Notes under the pieces: model-generated
The model's database searches: none
What the model saw: only the letters and a program-made list of their open reading frames with translations
What the model was told of the DNA's origin: nothing
Assembly (NCBI RefSeq): GCF_900089775.1
Contig: NZ_FLOB01000003.1
Span: 62,001-126,000, forward strand
Direction of reading: 5' to 3'
DNA length: 64,000 nt
DNA from: Marinomonas spartinae
GTDB lineage: Bacteria > Pseudomonadota > Gammaproteobacteria > Pseudomonadales > Marinomonadaceae
In this document: piece by piece, positions 31,477-41,692 of the stretch
Layout of the letters: each line of letters begins with the position of its first letter
How positions within the stretch are numbered: the stretch's first letter is position 1
Program-made: the position numbers and the translations under genes

Positions 31477-31950
31477 TTACTTTTTCGAGTCAGATTGACT
31501 GGTTTTATTAAACAAGAACTGACTAATCAAATTCTCTAACACTAAAGCAGATTGCGTATCATATATCTGACTGCCGTTTTTCAGCACTTTTTCATCAGCA
31601 CCGATCGTAATACCGAGGTATTTCTCACCCAGCAAGCCACTTGTCAGGATAGCAATAGAACTATCTACTGGAATATTATTGACATCCGAATCAATTGCCA
31701 TCGTCACTTTGGCCATGTAAAGCTTTTTATCATAGCTAATAGAAACAACATGACCCACCGTCACACCAGCAATCGTTACTTTGGAGCGATCCGTTAAACC
31801 GCCGATATCATCGAACTCTGCAACAACCTGATATGTATCTTTTTTACCAGTAAATGCTAGCCCGCTTACCTGTATAGCAAGATAAACAAAAGCCACTACC
31901 CCCAGAACAATAAAACAACCCACTAATAACTCAACGCGCTTACTTCTCAT
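31477..31950 (-). CDS. mlaD: MlaD, MCE-domain subunit of the phospholipid ABC transporter
   Basis: This 157-residue protein has one membrane helix (about 9-29) and one MCE domain (YQVVAEFDDIGGLTDRSKVTIAGV, LTSGLLGEKYLGI). It forms the hexameric lipid-binding ring above MlaE in the inner membrane. The ATG at 31950 lies 1 base after the mlaE stop; an upstream TTG is less likely. Confidence 0.95.
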   Translation of the reverse strand: MRSKRVELLVGCFIVLGVVAFVYLAIQVSGLAFTGKKDTYQVVAEFDDIGGLTDRSKVTIAGVTVGHVVSISYDKKLYMAKVTMAIDSDVNNIPVDSSIAILTSGLLGEKYLGITIGADEKVLKNGSQIYDTQSALVLENLISQFLFNKTSQSDSKK

Positions 31951-31951
31951 C

Positions 31952-32737
31952 CTAAAAATCTCCAAACATCGCAGCGGTTAAAATAAAATCTAATGCCAAA
32001 ATAGCCAATGACCCCAAAACGACGGTTCGAGTAGTCGCTTTCCCAATTCCTTCTGATGTTGGAACACATTCATAACCTTGATAGACAGCAATCCAAGTCA
32101 CCACAACAGCAAATACAACAGCTTTGATTAATCCATTGATAACATCCGTATCAAAGTTAACGGATTGCTGCATGAGAGACCAAAAAGAGCCATCACTCAC
32201 ACCAAGCCAACCAACAGAGACAAGCATACCGCCGATGATTCCCGCAGCTGAAAACACAAAACTAAGCAGAGGCAAGGAAATCACACCAGCAATAAAGCGC
32301 GGAGCAATCACACGACGTAAAGGATCCACCCCCATCATTTCATAACTGGAGAGCTGCTCTGTTGCCTTCATCAAACCTATTTCGGCTGTAAGTGATGACC
32401 CAGCTCGACCAGCGAACAACAACGCCGTCACCACTGGCCCCAATTCACGCAACAAAGACAAGGCTAACAATTGACCAACAGATCCTGATGAGCCAAATTT
32501 TGCCAATATGCTATAACCCTGCAGGGATAACACCATTCCAATGAAAGTACCGGACACGATGATAATAACCAGAGATAACACACCCACGGAATACAACTGG
32601 CGAATCAAAAGGTTAATGGATTCCCCTAACCTAACGGGTAAACGAACGAGACTTTGAACAATAAATATTCCCGCTCTTCCAACCGCCTCCAGCCAATCTA
32701 GAAAACCAGCCCCCAAAGAAATCAAACTATTCATCAT
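31952..32737 (-). CDS. mlaE: MlaE, permease of the phospholipid ABC transporter
   Basis: This 261-residue polytopic protein shows the MlaE/YrbE signature: [39 protein letters not shown] and [27 protein letters not shown] lies 6 bases before the ATG, which overlaps the mlaF stop. Confidence 0.96.
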   Translation of the reverse strand: MMNSLISLGAGFLDWLEAVGRAGIFIVQSLVRLPVRLGESINLLIRQLYSVGVLSLVIIIVSGTFIGMVLSLQGYSILAKFGSSGSVGQLLALSLLRELGPVVTALLFAGRAGSSLTAEIGLMKATEQLSSYEMMGVDPLRRVIAPRFIAGVISLPLLSFVFSAAGIIGGMLVSVGWLGVSDGSFWSLMQQSVNFDTDVINGLIKAVVFAVVVTWIAVYQGYECVPTSEGIGKATTRTVVLGSLAILALDFILTAAMFGDF

Positions 32738-33531
32738 CTTTGACTCCTCTGTTCATCAACAACACTTTCCGGATAATGAAATGGAACTGGACCATCAGGT
32801 TCCCCATTTAAGAACTGTTTTACTTGAGCATCGTCAGAGGCACGGATATCACTGGGTGCCCCTTGAGCAATGACGTGGCCACCTGACAAAATACAGACAT
32901 GATCCGCGATGGATAACGACTCTTCAACATCATGAGATACCACGATTGAAGTGATACCGGACCCATCATTTAATTGACGAATGAGTTCAACTAGAACCCC
33001 TTTAGAAATGGGATCTTGACCCGTAAAAGGCTCGTCAAACATAACCAACTCGGGATCTAACGCAATTGCCCTTGCCAGTGCTACACGTCTAGCCATCCCC
33101 CCAGACAATTCAGAGGGAAGTAACTTTGCGGCACCACGCAACCCAACGCTGTGTAATTTTTCAAGCACAATACGCTCGATTTTACTGGCATCAAATTTGG
33201 TGTGTTCTTGCAAAGGAAAAGCCACATTTTCAAAAACAGACATATCACTGAATAAAGCACCACTTTGAAAAAGCATGCCTATCTTCTCTCTTACTTTATA
33301 TAAATCTGAACGTGACAAGGAATGAATATCCTGCCCATCAACAAAAATATGACCACTATCTGGATAAAGCTGCGCAGCAATTAGCTTTAAGAGAGTCGTT
33401 TTTCCCGTTCCACTTGGCCCCATCACAGCAGTGATTTTACCGCGAGGAATGTCCAGTGACACATCTTCATATATCACTCTCTCCCCTCTTGAAAAGCGAA
33501 GATTCTGTACTTTTATATACCTATCCAGCAC
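32734..33531 (-). CDS. mlaF: MlaF, ATPase of the phospholipid ABC transporter
   Basis: This 265-residue ABC ATPase has Walker [10 protein letters not shown] (38-46), signature LSGGMARR, Walker B LVMFDEPF and the H-loop VVSHD. It drives MlaE and begins the mla operon with a GTG start. It diverges from yrbG by 172 bases, the classic yrbG/mla arrangement. Confidence 0.96.
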   Translation of the reverse strand: MLDRYIKVQNLRFSRGERVIYEDVSLDIPRGKITAVMGPSGTGKTTLLKLIAAQLYPDSGHIFVDGQDIHSLSRSDLYKVREKIGMLFQSGALFSDMSVFENVAFPLQEHTKFDASKIERIVLEKLHSVGLRGAAKLLPSELSGGMARRVALARAIALDPELVMFDEPFTGQDPISKGVLVELIRQLNDGSGITSIVVSHDVEESLSIADHVCILSGGHVIAQGAPSDIRASDDAQVKQFLNGEPDGPVPFHYPESVVDEQRSQR

Positions 33532-33703
33532 GGACTCACCTATCCTTTTCTAATATAATAATTGCTGATACTAACACCCGCCCTTAGAAAATAGAATCGC
33601 GCAATAAACGGAATCGAAATTGTTTCAAAGATCAAGTCTTGAATTTACACAGCAAACCTCATTAAATGGGACATCTTTTTGATCTGAGAGTAAATAAAAG
33701 GTT

Positions 33704-34666
33704 ATGCTGCTGTTTTCCGCTGCTCTAATTGCAGGCTTAGTCTTGCTGGTTATTAGTTCTGATAAATTCATTGAACATGCGGCACTCGTTGCCGAAAAAC
33801 TAGAGGTAAGCCCCATTGTTATTGGAGTAATATTGGTGGGACTAGGAACCTCTGCGCCCGAGATGGTCGTGTCTGCAATTGCATCATTTGATCATGCGCC
33901 TGGCATTGCTATCGGTAACGTATTAGGCTCCAATATTGCCAATATCGCACTGGTTTTCGGTGCTACTCTGTTGTTCTCCGCGGTTCCAGTTACGAAAGAT
34001 TTGATGCGCAAGGAAGTCCCCCTTGTTTTAATCATCACTTTGGTTACTGGCTGGCTACTTCATGATGGCACATTAAGCTTTTCAGATGGGATCGTATTGG
34101 TTTGCATGTTTATTATCATGATGATCGTCATGCTAAAAGGCAGCAAAAACCTTGAAGAACAACTTTCCAGTGAGCTACCAGAGGATGATGGCAGCCCTGT
34201 CGGCAAATCCCTATGCATTTCACTTGTCAGCTTAGTTATCCTGATAGGCAGCTCTAAACTGCTTGTTTGGGGAGCCATTGGCATTGCTTCAGCTCTTGGT
34301 GTCAGCGACATGGTAATTGGTTTGACCATTGTAGCCGTCGGTACCAGCCTACCAGAGCTAGCCGCCTCCATCAGCAGCGTGCGCAAAGGTCACCACGATA
34401 TCGCTATTGGTAACATATTAGGTTCCAATATGTTCAACTTGGCAACAGTTTTACCACTACCAGCGTTAATCGCACCAGGCGTGATTGATCAAACTACATC
34501 GGGAAGAGATTTCTATTGGGTTCTAGGATTAACTGTTGCATTATCCTTGCTCATCTACGGTTTTGCCAAAACCAAAAATCAAAGCATTCCGCGCTGGATA
34601 GCAATCCCTCTTCTAGTCTCATACGCTGTCTATATTTTCTTCGTTAGCACAGGGGATTCTGTCTAA
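33704..34666 (+). CDS. yrbG: Calcium/sodium antiporter family protein YrbG
   Basis: This 320-residue CaCA-family membrane protein has two inverted alpha-repeats: VGLGTSAPEMVVSAIAS with GNVLGSNIANIAL, and VAVGTSLPELAASISSV with GNILGSNMFNLATV. These are the ion-coordinating GxSxPE and GSN motifs. It is likely a K-independent Na+/Ca2+ exchanger. In E. coli kdsD and kdsC follow; here lptC follows with a 1-base overlap. Confidence 0.93.
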   Translation: MLLFSAALIAGLVLLVISSDKFIEHAALVAEKLEVSPIVIGVILVGLGTSAPEMVVSAIASFDHAPGIAIGNVLGSNIANIALVFGATLLFSAVPVTKDLMRKEVPLVLIITLVTGWLLHDGTLSFSDGIVLVCMFIIMMIVMLKGSKNLEEQLSSELPEDDGSPVGKSLCISLVSLVILIGSSKLLVWGAIGIASALGVSDMVIGLTIVAVGTSLPELAASISSVRKGHHDIAIGNILGSNMFNLATVLPLPALIAPGVIDQTTSGRDFYWVLGLTVALSLLIYGFAKTKNQSIPRWIAIPLLVSYAVYIFFVSTGDSV

Positions 34667-35232
34667 TGATAAAAACAAGCCATAAAAAACTACTACTGGG
34701 AGCTGGCGGCATTATTGTTGTCGCTCTTTGTTTCTGGGCAGGCTCATCTGATAACAAAAATCTACTGCAAACTGACAACCTGAGTAGCACTCCAGATTAT
34801 TTTATTACAAAAATACACGCTACAGAATTTGGTCAAGATGGCAAACTGATAGAAACCTTAACTGCCGATAAAGGTCTACATTACAACAAAGGCGCAAGGA
34901 CACTTCTCGAAAACCCAAAGGTAAAAAGAGTAGAAAAAACGGGGAACTGGGAAGCACAAGGAAAAAAAGGGATAATTGAAGACGGCAGTAGTGATATCCT
35001 ACTAACAGATGATGCATCAGCCATAAAACATTATGTAGACTCACCTGACATAACACTAAAAGCGGACAATATTCGCTATTTAGATAAAAAACAGTCACTT
35101 ACGAGTACAGGAAATGCAAGAATATACTCGACACAAGGCGAAACAACTGCCGATGTCATTGTCACTTATATCAACACAGAAGAAGTTAAAATGACAGGAT
35201 CTGTAAGAGGACAGTATGAAGCAACACATTAA
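34666..35232 (+). CDS. lptC: LPS export protein LptC
   Basis: LptC is the single-span inner-membrane anchor that passes LPS from LptBFG to LptA. The 188-residue protein has a membrane helix (about 8-25) and a beta-jellyroll region (ATEFGQDGKLIETLTADK, GKKGIIEDGSSDILLTDDA). It overlaps lptA by 17 bases. Confidence 0.92.
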   Translation: MIKTSHKKLLLGAGGIIVVALCFWAGSSDNKNLLQTDNLSSTPDYFITKIHATEFGQDGKLIETLTADKGLHYNKGARTLLENPKVKRVEKTGNWEAQGKKGIIEDGSSDILLTDDASAIKHYVDSPDITLKADNIRYLDKKQSLTSTGNARIYSTQGETTADVIVTYINTEEVKMTGSVRGQYEATH

Positions 35233-35746
35233 GGTCTGTACTTTCTTGGCCAGCTTATTCGTAAGCCAATGGGTACTAGCGCTCCCAGACGACACAAGCA
35301 AACCATTGCATATACAGTCCAATCAAGCCCATTTTGATCAAAAAACAGGTGAAGCGATTTACACTGGCGACGTATTTGTAAAGCAAGGTACAATTGAAAT
35401 CCAAGCGCAGTATCTTAAAGTCATCACCAACCCCAAGACACGTAAATTCACTGAACTTATAGCGACAGGCCATCCTGCTAAATTCAGCCAGCAAATCGAT
35501 TGGCAAGGCAATATGATGATTAGCCGAGGCAACAAAGTCGTCTACAAAACCGCTCAGTCCAAAGTGGAAATTTTTGGGGACGGTTACCTAAACAGAATGG
35601 ATGACAAAATCACCGCTGACCACATTGTCTACTACATCAACAATGGTACCTTCAGCGCTGAGAAAAAAGGGGCTGGACGAGTCTCTATGACGCTACAACC
35701 GCAAACTGAAAAGAAACAAGCAACCTCACAGAAAAAAGAGAACTAA
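35216..35746 (+). CDS. lptA: LPS transport periplasmic protein LptA
   Basis: The 176-residue OstA-domain protein has a signal peptide (cut near VLALP) and jellyroll blocks (PLHIQSNQAHFDQKTGEAIY, GDVFVKQGTIEIQA). It polymerises into the periplasmic LPS bridge. A basic Lys/Gln-rich tail (KKQATSQKKEN) ends the protein. lptB starts on the next base. Confidence 0.94.
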   Translation: MKQHIKVCTFLASLFVSQWVLALPDDTSKPLHIQSNQAHFDQKTGEAIYTGDVFVKQGTIEIQAQYLKVITNPKTRKFTELIATGHPAKFSQQIDWQGNMMISRGNKVVYKTAQSKVEIFGDGYLNRMDDKITADHIVYYINNGTFSAEKKGAGRVSMTLQPQTEKKQATSQKKEN

Positions 35747-36472
35747 ATGGCCGTTTTAGAAGCAAAAAATCTCGCAAAAAGTTACAAAAAACGCCAAGTG
35801 GTTAAAGATGTTTCCCTCTCTGTCGAGTCAGGCCAAGCGGTTGGCTTGCTAGGGCCTAATGGTGCGGGTAAAACAACCTGTTTCTATATGATCGTAGGTA
35901 TGGTCACCAACGATGCTGGTGGCATCTTTATCGACGGTCAAGACATCACCAAGTATGCCATGCATACTCGGGCCCAAAAAGGCATAGGTTATCTGCCCCA
36001 AGAAGCGTCCATTTTTAGAAAAATGTCAGTAGAAGACAATATTTACGCCATTCTTGAAACAAGAAAAGAGCTTAATAAAGCCCAAAGAAAAGAACGATTA
36101 GAAAGTTTATTAAAAGAATTTCATGTCACTCACATTCGCTCTAACTTGGGTATGGCGTTATCTGGAGGCGAACGTCGCCGAGTGGAAATTGCCCGGGCGC
36201 TTGCAATGAACCCCAAGTTCATATTACTTGACGAGCCATTCGCTGGTGTGGATCCTATTTCAGTGGGCGATATAAAGCTCATTATTAGGCATTTACAAGA
36301 AAGTGGTATTGGTGTGTTAATCACCGACCACAACGTCAGAGAAACCCTAGACATTTGTGATAAAGCCTACATTGTGGGTAATGGGCACATCATAGCATCT
36401 GGGGATGCAGATACCGTTATCAACAACGAACAAGTGAAAAAAGTCTATTTAGGTGACGACTTCCGCTTATAA
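35747..36472 (+). CDS. lptB: LPS export ABC ATPase LptB
   Basis: This 241-residue ATPase powers LPS extraction by LptFG. Motifs: Walker [10 protein letters not shown] (36-44), Q-loop YLPQEASIF, signature LSGGERRR, Walker [14 protein letters not shown], and H-loop [10 protein letters not shown]. The full family C-terminus ([10 protein letters not shown]) is present. Confidence 0.97.
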   Translation: MAVLEAKNLAKSYKKRQVVKDVSLSVESGQAVGLLGPNGAGKTTCFYMIVGMVTNDAGGIFIDGQDITKYAMHTRAQKGIGYLPQEASIFRKMSVEDNIYAILETRKELNKAQRKERLESLLKEFHVTHIRSNLGMALSGGERRRVEIARALAMNPKFILLDEPFAGVDPISVGDIKLIIRHLQESGIGVLITDHNVRETLDICDKAYIVGNGHIIASGDADTVINNEQVKKVYLGDDFRL

Positions 36473-36559
36473 CCTCTTATTTTTGCAACTCAAAGGGAGT
36501 AACATGCATAACTTGTTCCATATTTCTTACTTTCAACTTAACAATAAAAGAGTTGCTCT

Positions 36560-38050
36560 ATGAAGCAGTCTTTGCAATTAAAACTCGGTCAACAACTGAC
36601 CATGACACCACAGCTGCAGCAAGCCATTCGTTTACTGCAGCTTTCAACGTTGGATCTTAAACAGGAGATCCATGAATTTTTAGAGTCTAATCCGCTACTG
36701 GAAATTGATGATGAGGAATACACCTCCAGTGATACCCCATTAACATTGCGAGAACGCGATAGCGATGACACACACTCGGCTGAGAAAAAGGTTGAGTCAA
36801 ATAGCAGTGAAGAAGCGAAAGTAGAATCAGAGTGGACGGATAGCATTCCAGAAGAGCTATCCATTGACAGTGATTGGGACGACACCTACCAAAATTCAGC
36901 GTCCGTCAGCCATTCCAACAACTACGAAAATGATGGAGATTTTGAAAGCCGCAACGCACCAGAAGAAAGCATTCAAGATCATTTAATTTGGCAGCTCAAT
37001 CTCACACACATGTCTGATCGAGATATTGAGATTGCTTACGCCATCATTGAATGCGTTCAGTCCGACGGATACTTGAGTATTTCCCCTGATGAAATTTGGG
37101 AATCATTGACCACAGAGCTTGAAGATCTTGAGCTTGATGAAGTCATTGCAGTTCAACACCGTTTGCAGCGCTTTGATCCCGTTGGTGTATGCTCGATTGA
37201 CCTACGCGATTGTTTATTAGTTCAATTAGAACCGTTCCGGGAGCACCCTTTATATAAAAGCACCTACAATTTAGTAGATAATTATCTGCCTTTGCTTGGT
37301 AATCGTGACTTCAGCCAATTAAGTCGAAAGACAAAACTGAAGGAAGAATCACTCAAAGAAGTGATTGAACTCATCCAACAACTTAACCCTCGTCCAGGCT
37401 CCATCATTGACGCAGATGATACGGATTATGTCATCCCCGATGTGTCTGTTAGAAAGCGCAATAACGTCTGGCAGGTTGAACTAAACAACGATGCACTACC
37501 GCCAGTTAAGATAAACGAAACCTATTCAGCCATGGCATCAACAGCTTCCACATCCGAAGATGTCACTTACATCAAAAACTCATTGCAAGAAGCAAAGTGG
37601 TTTATGAAAAGCTTGCAAAGCCGTAATGAAACCTTGCTAAAAGTCACTAGCTGTATTGTAAATCGACAGATCGATTTCTTCGAACTCGGTGAAGAAGCCA
37701 TGAAACCTATGGTGCTTCATGATGTTGCTGAAGAGGTCGGCATGCATGAGTCCACTATTTCTCGAGTGACAACACAGAAATACATGCACACTCCCAAAGG
37801 TATTTTTGAGTTGAAATACTTTTTCTCAAGCCATGTCAATACCGCTTCCGGAGGGGAATGTTCTTCAACCGCTATTCGAGCTATGATTAAGAAGCTCGTT
37901 AGCGAAGAACCAGCCAAAAAACCGCTTAGTGACAATAAGCTAGCCAGTATTTTAGCGGAACAAGGCATTCAGGTTGCTAGACGAACAGTAGCAAAATATC
38001 GTGAGGCGATGAATATTCCGCCTTCAAATGAACGTAAACGACTCATCTAA
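36560..38050 (+). CDS. rpoN: RNA polymerase sigma-54 factor
   Basis: Sigma-54 directs transcription from -24/-12 promoters with enhancer-binding ATPases. The 496-residue protein has the Gln/Leu-rich region I (LKLGQQLTMTPQLQQAIRLL), an acidic region II (about 50-110), the core-binding domain, the HTH (HESTISRVTTQKYMHTP) and the RpoN box ARRTVAKYRE near the end. ptsN follows after 17 bases; the hpf gene usually found there is missing. Confidence 0.97.
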   Translation: MKQSLQLKLGQQLTMTPQLQQAIRLLQLSTLDLKQEIHEFLESNPLLEIDDEEYTSSDTPLTLRERDSDDTHSAEKKVESNSSEEAKVESEWTDSIPEELSIDSDWDDTYQNSASVSHSNNYENDGDFESRNAPEESIQDHLIWQLNLTHMSDRDIEIAYAIIECVQSDGYLSISPDEIWESLTTELEDLELDEVIAVQHRLQRFDPVGVCSIDLRDCLLVQLEPFREHPLYKSTYNLVDNYLPLLGNRDFSQLSRKTKLKEESLKEVIELIQQLNPRPGSIIDADDTDYVIPDVSVRKRNNVWQVELNNDALPPVKINETYSAMASTASTSEDVTYIKNSLQEAKWFMKSLQSRNETLLKVTSCIVNRQIDFFELGEEAMKPMVLHDVAEEVGMHESTISRVTTQKYMHTPKGIFELKYFFSSHVNTASGGECSSTAIRAMIKKLVSEEPAKKPLSDNKLASILAEQGIQVARRTVAKYREAMNIPPSNERKRLI

Positions 38051-38067
38051 TACGGATACATTTCTTT

Positions 38068-38520
38068 ATGCCTTTGAAATCTATATTAAAAGCTGAACTC
38101 GTTATCGCCAAACAAGATATTATCAGCAAGAAACGTGTACTCGAAAGCATTGCAGAAGTCGCGTCAAACCGGTTACATTGCGACAACGAAGCAGTTTATG
38201 AAGCATTACTAGGACGTGAAAAGCTTGGCAGTACAGGTATTGGTAATGGCATTGCCATCCCCCATTGCCGCTTGGAAAGCGCTAACCACACAGCCCTAGT
38301 CGTGATGTCTCTGCAATCCGCCATTAATTTCGATTCCGTGGATAAGAAAAATGTGGATTTAATTTTTGCTTTAATTGTACCGCCCAGTGAGTGCGACAAC
38401 CACTTATCAACTTTATCTGAAATTGCTGAGTTAGCGCAGTCTACCAAAACACTCAACAAATTAAGAGCGGCTGAGACCAATCAAGCCCTGCTTGCTGAGT
38501 TAGAATCACTATTAAATTAG
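38068..38520 (+). CDS. ptsN: Nitrogen PTS enzyme IIA (PtsN)
   Basis: This 150-residue EIIA-Ntr domain has the phosphorylated His66 in GIAIPHCRL and the SSTGIGNG-like block KLGSTGIGNG. It is the terminal acceptor of the regulatory PTS-Ntr phosphorelay (PtsP-PtsO-PtsN), which affects potassium and nitrogen responses. The gene ends in TAG. Confidence 0.96.
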   Translation: MPLKSILKAELVIAKQDIISKKRVLESIAEVASNRLHCDNEAVYEALLGREKLGSTGIGNGIAIPHCRLESANHTALVVMSLQSAINFDSVDKKNVDLIFALIVPPSECDNHLSTLSEIAELAQSTKTLNKLRAAETNQALLAELESLLN

Positions 38521-38546
38521 ATTTAATCTTAATTAAGGAAAAAGGT

Positions 38547-38816
38547 ATGTTGGAAGAGTCTGTCACCATTATTAACAAACTTGGCCTTCATGCTCGAGCC
38601 GCAGGAAAATTGGTCGAAACCACTTCTCGCTTTTCTTGCGATGTTACCATCGAGAAAGACGGGCGTAACGTTGACGGTAAAAGCATTATGGCCATGATGA
38701 TGCTGGCGGCTGGCAAGGGCACAGACATTACCATTAAAACCAATGGAGAGGATGAAGAAGATGCTATCAAAGCCATTATTGCATTAATCAATGAACGCTT
38801 TGGGGAAGATGAATAA
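38547..38816 (+). CDS. ptsO: HPr-like phosphocarrier NPr (PtsO)
   Basis: This 89-residue HPr-family protein has the phospho-accepting His15 in NKLGLHARAA and the VDGKSIMAMMMLAA block with Ser46 region. It passes phosphate from PtsP to PtsN. It follows ptsN directly; rapZ, normally between them, is absent. Confidence 0.95.
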   Translation: MLEESVTIINKLGLHARAAGKLVETTSRFSCDVTIEKDGRNVDGKSIMAMMMLAAGKGTDITIKTNGEDEEDAIKAIIALINERFGEDE

Positions 38817-38824
38817 GGACAACA

Positions 38825-40177
38825 ATGCCAGATAAAAATACACTCGCCCACCTACAAACGGTCACAGAGTCTTTAGAGTCTGGCGCCACATTACAAACGC
38901 GCTATTTATTAAATGGCGCTTTACCCGCACAAGATGTTGCTAGCCTTTTAGAATCCTCCCCTCCAAAAGAACGCAAGCTACTTTGGGAACTCATTGAAGA
39001 CAAAAACCAAGGCGAAGTTCTTCAGTACTTAAACGAAGATATACGCCTACAGTTTCTAGAGAATATGAGCACCCAGCGGGTGGTTGCGGTATCTGAACAC
39101 TTTGAAAGCGATGATTTAGCCGACTTACTGCAACACCTGCCAGACAAAGTGGTAAGCGAAGTTCTCTTATCCATGCCTCCTCAGGACAGGCTAAGAGTTG
39201 AAGCCTTATTAAGCTACTCGGAAGACTCCGCCGGCGGCTTAATGAACACGGACACCATTACCATTCGCCCCAACATCACCCTAGACAGAGTATTTCGCTA
39301 CCTTAGACAATATAAAAAAATTCCTGACATGACAGACAACCTATTAGTTGTCAGCCGCTCAAACCGCCTATTGGGAACACTCCCCTTAGCAAAACTCCTC
39401 ATCTGTGACACAAAAACAACTGTACGAGACATAATGGAGACGGACCACACCGCCATCCATTCGGACACATCCGTGAGCGAAGTCGCCCAAGTATTTGAAA
39501 AAATGGACTTGGTCTCCGCTCCCGTTATTGATCGCAGTACAGGGAAGCTACTTGGGCGCATTACTATTGATGACGTGGTCGATGTCATTCGAGATGAAGC
39601 CGAGCACTCCATGCTCAGCATGGCCGGTTTGGATGATGACGAAGACACTTTCTCCCCAATCATGAAAACCACACGCCGTCGTGCTGTTTGGCTAGGCATT
39701 AACTTAATTACTGCCTTTATTGCCTCTTATGTCATTGGCCTTTTTCAACACACACTTAACCAAGTCGTTGCACTGGCCGTTTTGATGCCCATTGTTGCCA
39801 GTATGGGAGGCATTGCCGGTTCTCAAGTTCTCACCTTGGTCATACGCGGGATTGCCTTGGATCAGATTGGATCTGCCAATATGCGTTGGCTACTAAACAG
39901 GGAACTGATTGTCGGCTTACTCAATGGCCTCCTTTGGTCAACTGTTATTGCCATACTGACAGCAGTTTGGTTTGACAACATCAAGATTGCCTATATCATT
40001 GCGGGGGCGACAATCATTAACCTTTTGATTGCTGCGCTCACTGGAACTCTTTTACCAATTTTCTTAAAAAAGCTTGGTATCGATCCCGCCTTAGCGGCCA
40101 GTGTTATTTTGACTACCGTGACCGATGTGGTTGGCTTTTTAGCCTTCCTTGGTCTCGCCACCATTTTTTTAGTATAG
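38825..40177 (+). CDS. mgtE: Magnesium transporter MgtE
   Basis: The 450-residue protein has the N-terminal superhelical domain (DDLADLLQHLPD), two CBS domains (about 130-250: VRDIMETDHTAIHSDTSVSEV, LLGRITIDDVVDVI) and five C-terminal membrane helices, with PIVASMGGIAGSQ in the pore. The CBS/N domains act as a Mg2+ gate. It starts 8 bases after ptsO, so no riboswitch leader fits between. The stop is TAG. Confidence 0.95.
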   Translation: MPDKNTLAHLQTVTESLESGATLQTRYLLNGALPAQDVASLLESSPPKERKLLWELIEDKNQGEVLQYLNEDIRLQFLENMSTQRVVAVSEHFESDDLADLLQHLPDKVVSEVLLSMPPQDRLRVEALLSYSEDSAGGLMNTDTITIRPNITLDRVFRYLRQYKKIPDMTDNLLVVSRSNRLLGTLPLAKLLICDTKTTVRDIMETDHTAIHSDTSVSEVAQVFEKMDLVSAPVIDRSTGKLLGRITIDDVVDVIRDEAEHSMLSMAGLDDDEDTFSPIMKTTRRRAVWLGINLITAFIASYVIGLFQHTLNQVVALAVLMPIVASMGGIAGSQVLTLVIRGIALDQIGSANMRWLLNRELIVGLLNGLLWSTVIAILTAVWFDNIKIAYIIAGATIINLLIAALTGTLLPIFLKKLGIDPALAASVILTTVTDVVGFLAFLGLATIFLV

Positions 40178-40183
40178 GTTCCC

Positions 40184-40717
40184 ATGACTGATTTTGATCA
40201 ATTTAATGAAGACGACATCCCTAAGAGTAAAACGCAGATCAAACGCGAAATGGAAGCCTTGCAAGAAGTCGGTAAGAAGCTGTTGGCACTGAGCAAAAGT
40301 CAGCAAAAAAAAGTTGTGATGTCAGAAACGCTCAGGGATGCCCTTGCCGAAGCCGACCGTATCAAGCAACGCGAAGCGATGAGAAGGCACCTACAATACA
40401 TAGGCAAGGTAATGCGTACGGAAGATCACGAAGCAATTGCCAAACAAGTCGCCATGTTTGACACAACTTCAGCAGCCTATAATAAATTATTCCACCAACT
40501 AGAAATAAAACGTGACGAGTTGATCGGTGAGAATAGCAAAGAAGTGCTATCACAATACCTAGAAGATCACCCAGGATTAGAAGACATTCAACTACTGAGA
40601 CAACTAATTCGCCAATCTCAAAAAGAAGTTTCCGAAGGTGGCAACACCACCAACCGAAAAAAACTATTCCGCTTTATTCGTGATATTGAGGAAAAGAAAC
40701 TCGGATTGAAAGACTAA
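40184..40717 (+). CDS. darP: Ribosome-associated protein DarP (YjgA family)
   Basis: This 177-residue, highly charged helical protein matches the YjgA/DarP family (KSKTQIKREMEALQEVGKKL, RKKLFRFIRDIEE). DarP associates with late 50S precursors. It is the last plus-strand gene of the yrbG-lpt-rpoN-pts-mgtE run. Confidence 0.92.
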   Translation: MTDFDQFNEDDIPKSKTQIKREMEALQEVGKKLLALSKSQQKKVVMSETLRDALAEADRIKQREAMRRHLQYIGKVMRTEDHEAIAKQVAMFDTTSAAYNKLFHQLEIKRDELIGENSKEVLSQYLEDHPGLEDIQLLRQLIRQSQKEVSEGGNTTNRKKLFRFIRDIEEKKLGLKD

Positions 40718-40776
40718 CCTCCTCTAAACTTACTTTATTGGTCTGATCATACTCTAAGCAAGCCTTACCACAACAA

Positions 40777-40812
40777 AGTAAAGGCTCAAGAGGTAACTCT
40801 TAAGCCTTTACT
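40777..40812. terminator. Hairpin between darP and the nitrilase-family gene
   Basis: Arms of 10 bp (40777-40786 with 40803-40812) and 5 bp (40788-40792 with 40797-40801), with one mismatch and a GTAA tetraloop, form a strong hairpin between convergent genes. There is no strict T-run, but the position fits a shared terminator. Confidence 0.65.
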
Positions 40813-40852
40813 CATTCTCATTAACAAACAAGCAAAACCAAAGTATCATTCC

Positions 40853-41692
40853 TTAGTTTATAAAACGCCGATGCTCTAAACAGGGCATTTTAGTACGACA
40901 CGTCTGTAGACTAGTTTTGCTTATCTCCCCCACAAAATACCCAGGCTCTTCTTGCAATTGTTTCAACATCTCCCCATTTGGAGAATATAAAACACTGTGC
41001 CCATAGGTTTGACGTGTCTGCGTGTGCCAACCACATTGATTCACACCCATAACGAAACATTGATTTTCTATAGCTCTAGCCGCTAACAAAGTATTCCAAT
41101 GCGCTTTACCAGTCACATAGGTAAAAGCAGCTGGAACAAGTATAAGCTCTGCCCCTTCTTTAGATAGCCGTCTAAAAAGCTCAGGGAAGCGCACGTCATA
41201 ACAGATAGTCAGCCCCACTTTAAAACCATCAACTTCAAATATTTTGACTTCCAAATCTCCAGGCTCAATATAATTGGACTCACGGTAAGACCCTGCTTTA
41301 TCGTCCACAGACACATCAAAAAGATGAATCTTATCGTAGCGCTGCACCAATTCACCATTGGGGTCGAAGACCATACAAGACTGACGTACACGCTGATTAG
41401 CAACAAGCTCACCTCCTTCATTCACAAGACTAGGATGAGAGCCAACCACTAAATAGACCTTATAGTGGCAAGCCAAATCGGCCACCTCTCTCAACAGCAA
41501 GCCTTGATCATCGGATTCTGCAAGTGCACGCATACCTTTACCATTAAACAAAAAAACGTTCTCAGGCAGCACGATAACCTGTGCGCCATCAGCAGCCGCT
41601 TTGGCAACCCATGTTTTTACTTCTTGCAAATTTTCTTTAAAATTTGCGCCACTGGTCAACTGAATCGCAGCAATACGAAGAGTGTTCGTCAT
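40853..41692 (-). CDS. Carbon-nitrogen hydrolase (Nit1/deaminated-glutathione amidase type)
   Basis: This 279-residue nitrilase-superfamily enzyme has the full catalytic triad: Glu44 (VLPENVF), Lys121 (YDKIHLFDV) and Cys164 (TICYDVRFPELFR). The Nit1-like C-terminus (GHSVLYSPNGEML) fits amidases that repair deaminated glutathione. The gene overlaps the yhdP end by 4 bases and belongs to the minus-strand unit yhdP-nit, as in Pseudomonas. Confidence 0.9.
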   Translation of the reverse strand: MTNTLRIAAIQLTSGANFKENLQEVKTWVAKAAADGAQVIVLPENVFLFNGKGMRALAESDDQGLLLREVADLACHYKVYLVVGSHPSLVNEGGELVANQRVRQSCMVFDPNGELVQRYDKIHLFDVSVDDKAGSYRESNYIEPGDLEVKIFEVDGFKVGLTICYDVRFPELFRRLSKEGAELILVPAAFTYVTGKAHWNTLLAARAIENQCFVMGVNQCGWHTQTRQTYGHSVLYSPNGEMLKQLQEEPGYFVGEISKTSLQTCRTKMPCLEHRRFIN

